Positions 24,880 through 32,158 of a DNA stretch of 64,000 nucleotides are shown here, piece after piece; the first letter of the stretch is position 1, and every line of letters starts with the position of its first letter. The stretch covers positions 1,674,001-1,738,000 of the forward strand of contig NZ_CP194902.1 of assembly GCF_051027545.1 (NCBI RefSeq). Direction: 5' to 3'. Under the pieces are notes generated by a model, which was not told the origin of the DNA, made no database searches, and worked only from the letters and a program-made list of their open reading frames with translations. The stretch comes from Methylocaldum sp002005105. GTDB taxonomy: Bacteria > Pseudomonadota > Gammaproteobacteria > Methylococcales > Methylococcaceae. The position numbers and the translations under genes are program-made.

Positions 24880-24908
24880 CGCTAACAGCTCGGTCGCCAT
24901 GGTGTCAA
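24880..24908 (-). promoter_or_regulatory. Sigma-70-type promoter for the leu leader
   Basis: On the minus strand TTGACA (24908-24903) is followed after 17 bases by TTAGCG (24885-24880). The spacing is ideal, but the -10 is poor and the predicted start lies almost on the leader ATG, implying a very short or absent 5' leader. Confidence 0.4.
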
Positions 24909-25102
24909 TACGAATTCCGCGAACCGCAAGTCGTTGCATGTGACGAAGTAAGCTTCTTGAAGGCAGCAGTTGCAAGGACAAGTGCGGTGCGACTATCCGG
25001 CGAACAGAGAAGTTCATTCCGAATGTGACATTGATCCAACTCCGCATTCCTCGCCTGACGGCCAAATCCGGATTCCATTGATCCGACCCAACCGCCCACG
25101 GA

Positions 25103-25118
25103 TGGCATTAATTTCGCA
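25103..25118 (+). promoter_or_regulatory. Sigma-54-like -24/-12 promoter
   Basis: TGGCAT-N5-TCGCA, with exactly ten bases between the GG and GC pairs, as required for RpoN promoters. It lies 82 bases before the start of the FG-GAP/RTX gene. The same element at the same distance precedes the paralogue at 27588. Confidence 0.55.
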
Positions 25119-25199
25119 CACTCACCGATGCCCGGTAAAAACGCAAAAAAAACCGCGGCCTTCGTTCGATGATACCCATAGAGATAGGGAGTAACTCGT

Positions 25200-27062
25200 A
25201 TGAAAAGCGTGGAAAACGGACCGGCCCGTTGGCGGCTCTCAAGCGAGGCCTTGAGTGCCCGAATCCAGCTTATGGTCCTGAAGCGCGGTCTCGGAGTCCT
25301 GGTCGGATTTTGGCTGGCGTCGGCTAACGCCGAGTCTCCCTATGTGCCCCTTATTTTCGATAACCCGACGCCCCAGAACGACGCCTACTTTGGCGACGCC
25401 GTGGCCGGTGCGGGGGATGTCAACCGCGATGGGATTCCCGATCTCCTGGTGGGGGCGTCCTGGCAAAACGCGGATGGCAACTATGCCCAAGGCCGGGCGT
25501 TTGTCTTCAGCGGGGCCGACGGCAGTCTGTTGCACATTCTCAATAACCCGACACCCCAGGCTGTCGCCTATTTTGGTCGAGCCATGGCTAGGGCTGGGGA
25601 TGTCAACCGCGACGGGATTCCCGACCTCCTGGTGGGGGCGCCCTTCCAGGATGTGGGCAGCCACGCTGACCAGGGCCAAGCCTATATTTTCAGCGGTGCC
25701 GATGGGGCCTTGGTGTACACCCTCGATAACCCGACGCCTCAGGACGACGCCTACTTTGGCGATGCCGTGGCCGGTGCGGGGGATGTCAACCGCGATGGGA
25801 TTTCCGACCTCCTGGTGGGGGCATCCTCGCAAGATTTGGGGGGCAATTTCGGCCAGGGCCAGGCCTTTGTCTTCAGCGGGGCCGATGGGACCCTCCTTCA
25901 GACCCTCGATACTCCCCTGCCTCAGGAAGGTGCTCACTTCGGTTCGGCCGTGGCCGGCGCGGGCGATGTAAACGGCGACGGGGTTCCCGACCTCCTGGTG
26001 GGAGCGTCCGGGCAAACTGTAGCCGGCAATCGCGGCCAAGGCCGGGCCTTTGTCCTGAGTGGGATCGATGGCACCCTGCTGCACACCCTCGATGACCCGA
26101 TAGTCCAGGAAAGTGCGCACTTCGGTGATGCTGTGGCCGGCGCGGGCGATGTGAACGGCGATGGCACCCCCGACTTTCTGGTGGGAGCTTACCTGCAAGA
26201 CGTGGGTGGCAACGAGTACCAGGGACGGGCCTTTGTCTTCAGCGGGGCCGATGGGACCCTCCTTCAGACCCTCGATACTCCCCTGCCTCAGGAAGGTGCT
26301 CACTTCGGTTCGGCCGTGGCCGGCGCGGGCGATGTGAACGGCGATAGCAAATCCGACCTCCTGGTTGGAGCGCCCAGGCAAACCGTGGGCGGCAATGCAC
26401 ATCAGGGGCAGGCCTTCATCTTCAGCGGGGCCGATGGCATCTTGCTGCACACCCTCGACCATCCGACGCCCAAGGATGACGCCCACTTCGGTCAGGTACT
26501 GGCGAGCGCGGGGGATGTCAACGGCGACGGCAAAACCGACCTCCTGATAGGTGCCTGGAACCAAAGCGTGGACGGCAATCCTGGTCAGGGTCAGGCCGTG
26601 CTCTTTGTCAGCCGGCCGACGACGCCCGTGTGCTTCGGCATGCCGGCGACGATTGTCGGCACTGCGGGCAATGATGTCTTGCGGGGAACGCCGGGCAACG
26701 ACGTCATCGTCGGCCTGGCCGGCCACGACGTGATCGACGGCCGCGGCGGCGATGACCTGATCTGCGGCGGCGACGGCAACGACACGCTCCGTGGGGGCAC
26801 GGGTAACGATAAGCTCAGTGGCGGCGAGGACAACGATATCCTCTGGGGCGGCGCGGGCGATGACCTGCTCGAGGGCGGCCCCGGTCGAGACCGGGCCAGC
26901 GGCGGTTCAGGCAACGATATCCTTCGGGGCGGAGAGGGGGACGATATGCTGAATGTCGTGGACGGTGCCGGTGGCAACGACATCGCCGACGGCGGCTCTC
27001 ATGTCAACGGCGATCGTTGCGCCGCCGATAACCGGGATACCGTGCAAAACTGTAACCTGTAA
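25200..27062 (+). CDS. Secreted FG-GAP (seven-repeat) protein with RTX domain
   Basis: A 620-residue protein. After a long N-region, a signal-like segment (about residues 30-44, 'LGVLVGFWLASANA') precedes seven integrin-type FG-GAP repeats, each about 61 residues with 'FGDAVAGAGDVNRDGIPDLLVG'-type calcium-binding DxDGxxD loops. They would form a seven-bladed propeller. Residues about 480-600 are RTX nonapeptides ('GRGGDDLICGGDGNDTLRGG'). The tail 'RCAADNRDTVQNCNL' carries two Cys. Two FG-GAP segments are almost identical at DNA level. Calcium-dependent folding outside the cell is expected. Confidence 0.88.
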   Translation: MKSVENGPARWRLSSEALSARIQLMVLKRGLGVLVGFWLASANAESPYVPLIFDNPTPQNDAYFGDAVAGAGDVNRDGIPDLLVGASWQNADGNYAQGRAFVFSGADGSLLHILNNPTPQAVAYFGRAMARAGDVNRDGIPDLLVGAPFQDVGSHADQGQAYIFSGADGALVYTLDNPTPQDDAYFGDAVAGAGDVNRDGISDLLVGASSQDLGGNFGQGQAFVFSGADGTLLQTLDTPLPQEGAHFGSAVAGAGDVNGDGVPDLLVGASGQTVAGNRGQGRAFVLSGIDGTLLHTLDDPIVQESAHFGDAVAGAGDVNGDGTPDFLVGAYLQDVGGNEYQGRAFVFSGADGTLLQTLDTPLPQEGAHFGSAVAGAGDVNGDSKSDLLVGAPRQTVGGNAHQGQAFIFSGADGILLHTLDHPTPKDDAHFGQVLASAGDVNGDGKTDLLIGAWNQSVDGNPGQGQAVLFVSRPTTPVCFGMPATIVGTAGNDVLRGTPGNDVIVGLAGHDVIDGRGGDDLICGGDGNDTLRGGTGNDKLSGGEDNDILWGGAGDDLLEGGPGRDRASGGSGNDILRGGEGDDMLNVVDGAGGNDIADGGSHVNGDRCAADNRDTVQNCNL

Positions 27063-27491
27063 TGTCGCCATAGGTCGACAAGCCGTGGCCGATAGATCGG
27101 TTATGTCGGAAACCGATTCCGCACCTACTAACCCTTTTCCACCGAGGGAGGGACTTTGCATCCTCCGGTCTGGCATAGCGGTGGACGGCATTCGGACGCC
27201 AGGCAGATCGTCGCCCTTCTCTTGAAACCGGCAACCGGGCGGGCGACCCAAGGTCTTTTCCCGGCCCATCCTTCCCTCGATTCCGAGCCTGGGTGTGACC
27301 TAACCCGATAATCCACAAACTTCCCCATACGTTTAGCGAGTCTTTTAAGAACGATGCTTGCACGGCCCCATATCGTGCGTGAATCCGGTAAAAATTAATC
27401 GTTAATCAATGAGTTGCTTGCTTTAAGTGCCTGCGTCTTTCGCTCGACGGCCAAATCCGGATTCCATCCGACCCGACCTGCTGTCACTCGG
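27063..27491. other. Intergenic region between FG-GAP/RTX paralogues
   Basis: No supported gene. The last 150 bases before 27588 (from 27441) are homologous to 25052-25199 and hold the duplicated promoter; the rest shows no repeat or RNA I recognise. Confidence 0.6.
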
Positions 27492-27507
27492 TGGCATCAA
27501 TTTCGCA
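27492..27507 (+). promoter_or_regulatory. Sigma-54-like -24/-12 promoter, second copy
   Basis: TGGCAT-N5-TCGCA, the same -24/-12 spacing as at 25103-25118, and 81 bases before its gene. The surrounding 150 bases are alignable between the two loci. Confidence 0.55.
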
Positions 27508-27587
27508 ATATCACCGAGCCCCGGCAAGAATTCCAAAAAGCCGAGGCTTTCGTTCGGTTATACCAATTCGATTAGGGAGGAACTCGT

Positions 27588-29321
27588 ATGAAAAGCGATG
27601 ACGGAAAAAGGACCGGCTCGTCGGCGGTTCTCCATGCAGCCTTCAGGGCCGGAGTCCGGCCCAGGGTATTGAATTACGGTCTCGGCCTGCTGGCCGGGGT
27701 TTGGCTGGTCTCGGCCCGCGCCGAGGCCCCGTATACACCACTGACTCTCGACAATCCCATGACGGGAGGCGGTCTGTTCGGCGAGGCCGTGGCCGCAGCG
27801 GGGGACGTGAACGGCGATGGCATCCCCGATCTCTTGGTCGGGGCATGGGGACAGCCGGTGGCCGGCAATGTTGACCAAGGTCAGGCGTTTGTTCTGAGCG
27901 GAGCCGATGGCAGTGTCCTCCTGACCCTCGATGATCCCGTGCCTCAGATGCAGGCCGAGTTCGGCCAGGCCGTGGCCGGGGTGGGGGATGTGAACGGCGA
28001 CGGCAGCTCCGATCTTCTGGTGGGGGCGCCATCGCAAAATGCTTATCGGGGCCAGGCCTTTATATTCAACGGAGCGGACGGGAGACTGCTGCATACCGTC
28101 AACCAGCCCATACCCGATGAACTCGCTTATTTCGGCTTTGCCGTGACCGGGGTGAGCGATATCAACGGCGATGATACCCCCGACTTCCTGGTGGGAGCGC
28201 CTGGGCAATACGTCGGGGGACGTACTAACCAAGGCCAGGCTTTCGCCTTCAGCGGAGCCGACGGGAGTCTGCTTCTGACCCTCGATGACCCGATGCCCCA
28301 GTCCTTCGCCGAGTTTGGCTCTGCGGTGGCCGGAGTGGGCGATGTGAACGGCGATGGCAAATCCGACCTTCTGGTAGGCGCGCCCGGAGGCGTCACGTGC
28401 TGCAACGTGATTCACGGCCACGTCTTCGTCTTCAGCGGGGCCGACGGGAGTCTGCTCCATACTCTTGACGACCCGACGCCTCAAGGCGATGCCCGGTTTG
28501 GCTTTGCCGTGGCCGGGGCAGGGGATGTCGACGGCGATGGGATTCCCGACCTCCTGGCGGCGGCGCCGTGGCAAACCGTGGGCGGAAATGTGGCTCAGGG
28601 CCGGGTTTTTGTCTTCAGCGGGGACGATGGCAACCTGCTTTTGACCCTCGATGATCCGACGCCCCAGGACGGCACCCGGTTTGGCCATGCCGCAGCGGGG
28701 GCACAGGACGTGAACGGCGACGGCAAATCCGACTTCCTGGTAGGCGCGCCCGGACAGAACGTGGCCGGCAACAGCCAACAAGGCCAGGCCTTCGTCTTCA
28801 GCGGGGCCGATGGGACCCTCCTTCACACCCTCGATCATACGACGCCCCAAACGAACGCGGAGTTTGGTTCTGCGGTAGCCGGGGCGGGCGACGTGAATGG
28901 CGATGGCGCACCCGACTTCCTGGTGGGGGCGTTGGGCCAAACGGTGGCCGGCAATGCTTTCCAGGGCCAGGCCGTGCTCTTCGTCAGCGCGCCCGCTTCG
29001 CCCGCGTGCTTCGGCATGCCGGCGACCATTGTCGGCACTGCGGGCAATGATGCCTTGCGGGGAACGCCGGGCAACGATGTGATTGTCGGCTTGGCTGGCA
29101 ACGATGTGATCGACGGCCGCGGCGGGGATGACCTGATCTGCGGCGGCGACGGCAACGATGTGCTGCGCGGAGGCCTGGGTAACGACATGATCGACGGCGG
29201 CGAGGGCGACGATATCCTTTGGGGCGGCGCGGGCGATGACCTGATCGAGGGCGGCCCCCATGTCAACGGCGACCGTTGCATTGCCGACCAGCAGGATTCC
29301 GTGCGGAACTGCGCGCCCTAG
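27588..29321 (+). CDS. Secreted FG-GAP (seven-repeat) protein with RTX domain, paralogue
   Basis: A 577-residue paralogue of the preceding gene, starting with the same MKS block and with a signal-like segment ending 'WLVSARAEAP'. Seven FG-GAP repeats follow, then a shorter RTX block ('GRGGDDLICGGDGNDVLRGG') and the tail 'RCIADQQDSVRNCAP'. It lacks one stretch of RTX repeats present in the neighbour. GGGAGGAA precedes the start. The pair arose by tandem duplication including the promoter. Confidence 0.88.
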   Translation: MKSDDGKRTGSSAVLHAAFRAGVRPRVLNYGLGLLAGVWLVSARAEAPYTPLTLDNPMTGGGLFGEAVAAAGDVNGDGIPDLLVGAWGQPVAGNVDQGQAFVLSGADGSVLLTLDDPVPQMQAEFGQAVAGVGDVNGDGSSDLLVGAPSQNAYRGQAFIFNGADGRLLHTVNQPIPDELAYFGFAVTGVSDINGDDTPDFLVGAPGQYVGGRTNQGQAFAFSGADGSLLLTLDDPMPQSFAEFGSAVAGVGDVNGDGKSDLLVGAPGGVTCCNVIHGHVFVFSGADGSLLHTLDDPTPQGDARFGFAVAGAGDVDGDGIPDLLAAAPWQTVGGNVAQGRVFVFSGDDGNLLLTLDDPTPQDGTRFGHAAAGAQDVNGDGKSDFLVGAPGQNVAGNSQQGQAFVFSGADGTLLHTLDHTTPQTNAEFGSAVAGAGDVNGDGAPDFLVGALGQTVAGNAFQGQAVLFVSAPASPACFGMPATIVGTAGNDALRGTPGNDVIVGLAGNDVIDGRGGDDLICGGDGNDVLRGGLGNDMIDGGEGDDILWGGAGDDLIEGGPHVNGDRCIADQQDSVRNCAP

Positions 29322-29677
29322 TCGACGATTTTTTACCGATGAGCGGGGCGGAAAATGGATTCTCCGCCTGGCAGCCTCTCCTGGATCGAGGGTGCCGTAA
29401 AAGCGTTTCCCCTCCGGGGAGAAATCAGCGACGGGGACGAGCGTCGCGGATCGTCGATTGGGCAAGCTGATTGTCTCTGATGGCAGCCTTTCACGACACC
29501 TCGGGCTGGGGAGATTCGGCATGTTCTGATCTGCCGCCTTCTATCGCCGCGCTTCTTTCGAAGCCGGCGTTCAGCGGACCGACCAAGTCCTTCTTCCGAC
29601 GTCCTGGTCGCCGCTCGGTTTTCCGCGGTGTCACTTCCCTAGCCGTCGCCTCCCCGATTCCGGCGCTCGAGTAGGTT
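29322..29677. other. Intergenic region, no supported gene
   Basis: A 356-base gap between the FG-GAP/RTX gene and the convergent tetR. Short open frames here lack family similarity or ribosome sites. No clear terminator is visible apart from a T-run at 29329-29334. Confidence 0.5.
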
Positions 29678-30274
29678 CTAAGCGGTTGATCCGAGCGGTT
29701 CCCCATCCAAAAATTCGAGCAAGGTGCGCGCTTCCTCAGCCACTTCAGCATTGCCCGTCATTTGGGCGCGCACGATGGCGCCGTCGATGATCAGCAGAGC
29801 CAGTTCCGCCGCGTCGTTTGCCGAGCGTCCCGGCCGCTCCGGGATCATCGTTCGGACGAAATCCCGCAGTTCCCGCTTGTGATCCGCCGCGATCCGGCGT
29901 TCTTCCGCCGAGTCGTCGCTCAGTTCCGCGACCGTATTGATGAACGCGCAGCCGCGAAAGTCCGGTTCCGAGAACCACTCCTTCAGGGCATCCGCGATGA
30001 TGCCGAGGCTGGGCGAAGTTCGGGATTCGGCCAATTCCCGAACCCGCCGGGTGACCCAGTCCATCCAGAACCGGTGGCGCCGTTCGAGAAACGCGATCAC
30101 CAGGTCTTTTTTGGACGGGAAGTGGCGGTAGAACGACATCTTGGCGACGCCCGACTCGGCGATGATGCGATCGACGCCCACGGCACGGATGCCGTGCCGG
30201 TAGAACAGCCGCTGCGCGGTTTCCAGGATGCGGTCGCGTGCCGAGGGCGTAAGAGGCGTGGCGTCTTGAGTCAT
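29678..30274 (-). CDS. TetR-family transcriptional regulator
   Basis: A 198-residue repressor. The HTH spans about residues 12-58: 'RDRILETAQRLFYRHGIRAVG' split, then 'IIAESGVAKMSFYRHFPSKKDLV'. The C-terminal ligand domain includes 'RGCAFINTVAEL', typical of a TetR branch with a conserved Gly-Cys. Its start lies two bases from the duplicated target site of an IS1595-type insertion. The palindrome at 31385-31404 beyond the element is the likely operator, so it once faced the DJ-1/oxidoreductase operon directly. Confidence 0.9.
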   Translation of the reverse strand: MTQDATPLTPSARDRILETAQRLFYRHGIRAVGVDRIIAESGVAKMSFYRHFPSKKDLVIAFLERRHRFWMDWVTRRVRELAESRTSPSLGIIADALKEWFSEPDFRGCAFINTVAELSDDSAEERRIAADHKRELRDFVRTMIPERPGRSANDAAELALLIIDGAIVRAQMTGNAEVAEEARTLLEFLDGEPLGSTA

Positions 30275-30283
30275 AAGAGGTTT

Positions 30284-31328
30284 CCTGATTAGCGACGAAG
30301 TTCAGTACAGGCTCACATAGTGAGCCGCTAGGGTCCTTAGACTATGGGCATCTATCACAAGCGGGGTGTCCCATGCCTATGAACCGGGTGCAATTTCAAA
30401 AGGGTTTGTCGTTAGCCGAGTTTCTGACGCAATACGGCAGTGAAGCGCAGTGCGAAGCGGCACTGGAGGCCCTGCGCTGGCCGGACGGTTTCCGCTGTCC
30501 GGTCTGCGGCGGCGCGCGCCACACGGTGTTCGAACGGATCGGGCGGAAATACTGGCAATGCGGACACTGCCGGAGCCAAACGACGCTGACCGCCGGGACG
30601 ATCTTCCAAGCGACCAAGCTGCCGCTGACCACCTGGTTTCTGGCCATGTATCTCCTGACCCAGGCCAAGAACAATGTCTCGGCACCGGAACTGATGCGCC
30701 ATCTCGGGGTGTGTTATCGCACGGCATGGCTGGTGAAGCACAAGTTGATCCAGGTGATGGCGGAACGGGAAACGGATCGGCAGCTGGCCGGGCGGGTCGA
30801 GATCGACGATGCCTACCTGGGCGGTGAGCGGCCGGGGAAACCGGGGCGTGGCTCCGAAAACAAGTTGGCCTTTGTGATGGCGGTACAAACCACGGACGAC
30901 GGGCGTCCGTTGTTCCTGCGCGTCGATCCCCTGCCGTTCACGCAGCAGGCTGTCGCGGTCTGGGCCAAACGCGCCTTGGCCCCGTCGACCTACGCACTCA
31001 CCGATGGCCTGAGCGGGTTTCGGAGGCTGCACCAGGTCGTCGCTTGCCATCATCGCCTGATCCTGGGCTCTGGGCGGCAGTCGGCGCAACATCCGGAGTT
31101 CCATTGGGTAAATACGCTGTTGAGCAACCTGAAGACAGCCATTTCCGGCACCTATCACGCGTTCAAATTCGAGAAATACGCCCAGCGGTACCTGGCCGAG
31201 TTCCAATACCGCTTCAATCGGCGTTTCAATCTCAAAACCCTGCTTCAACGGCTGGCGCGCGCCGCGGCGTTCGCTAAGCCTCGACCCGAGTGGCAAATTC
31301 GCTTGGCTGAAGTTCATCGCTAATCAGG
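30284..31328 (+). mobile_element. IS1595-family insertion sequence
   Basis: A 1,045-base element bounded by 22-base inverted repeats (30284-30305 and 31307-31328) that match at 20 of 22 positions, starting CCTGATTAGCGA. It is flanked on both sides by the perfect 8-base direct repeat AGAGGTTT (30276-30283 and 31329-31336), the target-site length expected of IS1595. It is complete, with an intact transposase, and so recently mobile. Confidence 0.95.
30373..31323 (+). CDS. IS1595-family transposase
   Basis: A 316-residue transposase. The N-terminal zinc ribbon has CPVC and CGHC pairs ('FRCPVCGG...YWQCGHCRSQ'). The ISXO2-like DDE-type domain follows with 'VEIDDAYLGG' (first Asp pair), 'YALTDGLSGF' (second) and 'HWVNTLLSNLKTAISGTYH', the Asn-type third position common in this family. 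The C-terminal 'YLAEFQYRFNRRF' block is diagnostic. The stop lies within the right inverted repeat. Confidence 0.95.
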   Translation: MPMNRVQFQKGLSLAEFLTQYGSEAQCEAALEALRWPDGFRCPVCGGARHTVFERIGRKYWQCGHCRSQTTLTAGTIFQATKLPLTTWFLAMYLLTQAKNNVSAPELMRHLGVCYRTAWLVKHKLIQVMAERETDRQLAGRVEIDDAYLGGERPGKPGRGSENKLAFVMAVQTTDDGRPLFLRVDPLPFTQQAVAVWAKRALAPSTYALTDGLSGFRRLHQVVACHHRLILGSGRQSAQHPEFHWVNTLLSNLKTAISGTYHAFKFEKYAQRYLAEFQYRFNRRFNLKTLLQRLARAAAFAKPRPEWQIRLAEVHR

Positions 31329-31356
31329 AGAGGTTTTGAAAGCGTTTACGGGATTA

Positions 31357-31385
31357 TTGACAGAATGGTCTGTCTCATCAATGCT
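31357..31385 (+). promoter_or_regulatory. Promoter of the DJ-1/oxidoreductase operon
   Basis: TTGACA at 31357-31362 with a 17-base spacer to AATGCT at 31380-31385. The -10 abuts the palindromic operator. The IS insertion lies upstream and leaves this promoter intact. Confidence 0.5.
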
Positions 31386-31404
31386 GTAGACAGGTCTGTC
31401 TACA
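31385..31404. promoter_or_regulatory. TetR-type operator palindrome
   Basis: TGTAGACAG-GT-CTGTCTACA: perfect nine-base arms around two bases, overlapping the downstream edge of the promoter. Its form (TAGAC...GTCTA) is typical for TetR/AcrR-type repressors, so binding by the neighbouring TetR is inferred. Confidence 0.65.
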
Positions 31405-31441
31405 TGGCGGATTGCTCCTCGACCAGCACAAGGAAACAACC

Positions 31442-32119
31442 ATGAGTTACACGTTTAAACCCGGTTTCCGATTAGGCATTTACATCTGCAAGGATCTGGA
31501 AATCGTCGACTTCGCAGCGCCCTATGGCGTATTCTCGGTCGCCCGGCGATTCGATCCCGAGCTGGAGGCTTTCTTTATCGCCGAGTCCTTGCGTCCGGTG
31601 CAGGCGCAGGCCGGCTTTACGGTGCTGCCCAACTATTCCTTTGCGGACCGGCCCGACATGGACGCCTTCCTGATCCCGGGCGGTTTCGGCACGCGGCAGG
31701 AAATCAACAACGGGCATCTGCACGAGTTCATCCGCGGCTTGCCCGAGAGAACCCTGCTGGTTTCGGTCTGCACCGGTTCCTGGATTTACGCCAAGATGGG
31801 GCTGTTGGACGGAAAAGCGGCGACCAACCGCAAGGAGCCCGATCGCGTGGAACAATCCCCGTCGGGCAAAGTGCCCATCGACCGCCTGGCCGAGCTGGCC
31901 CCGGCCTGCCGCATCAGCCGGGCGCGGGTGGTCGACGCCGGACGGATCGTTACCGGCGGCGGCATCAGTTCGGGCATGGAAGTCGGATTTCACCTGCTGC
32001 GCCGGGCCGGGTACGGCGAAGATTTCATCGCGGAGGTGGCTCGGGTCATGGAATACAGCAAGGCTTACGATGTGTACGCGACGGACATCGAGTATGACGA
32101 TTCCCATGCGTCATCTTGA
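31442..32119 (+). CDS. DJ-1/PfpI-family protein (isonitrile-hydratase-like)
   Basis: A 225-residue GATase1-like protein. 'LGIYICKDLEIVDFAAPYGVFSVA' begins the domain, 'AFLIPGGFGTRQEI' carries the oxyanion region and 'LVSVCTGSWIYAKMGLLDGK' the nucleophile elbow Cys. 'IVTGGGISSGMEVGFHLL' is typical of the AraC-type/isonitrile hydratase branch. The usual His after the Cys turn (TTH) reads 'ATNRKEP' here, so the chemistry may differ. AAGGAA precedes ATG 31442. It is the first gene of an operon with the oxidoreductase 39 bases downstream. Confidence 0.85.
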   Translation: MSYTFKPGFRLGIYICKDLEIVDFAAPYGVFSVARRFDPELEAFFIAESLRPVQAQAGFTVLPNYSFADRPDMDAFLIPGGFGTRQEINNGHLHEFIRGLPERTLLVSVCTGSWIYAKMGLLDGKAATNRKEPDRVEQSPSGKVPIDRLAELAPACRISRARVVDAGRIVTGGGISSGMEVGFHLLRRAGYGEDFIAEVARVMEYSKAYDVYATDIEYDDSHASS

Positions 32120-32158
32120 TTGAAATTTGTATAAAAACGATTGACCGGAGGAGAAGAA

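Noticed and set aside
25239..26726. A 495-codon minus-strand frame opposite the first FG-GAP/RTX gene
   Set aside because: Same reason: the repeat DNA keeps the opposite strand open.
27558..29522. A 654-codon minus-strand frame opposite the FG-GAP/RTX gene
   Set aside because: It is a mirror of the FG-GAP repeats on the other strand; its repetitive translation follows from the repeated DNA and not from coding selection.
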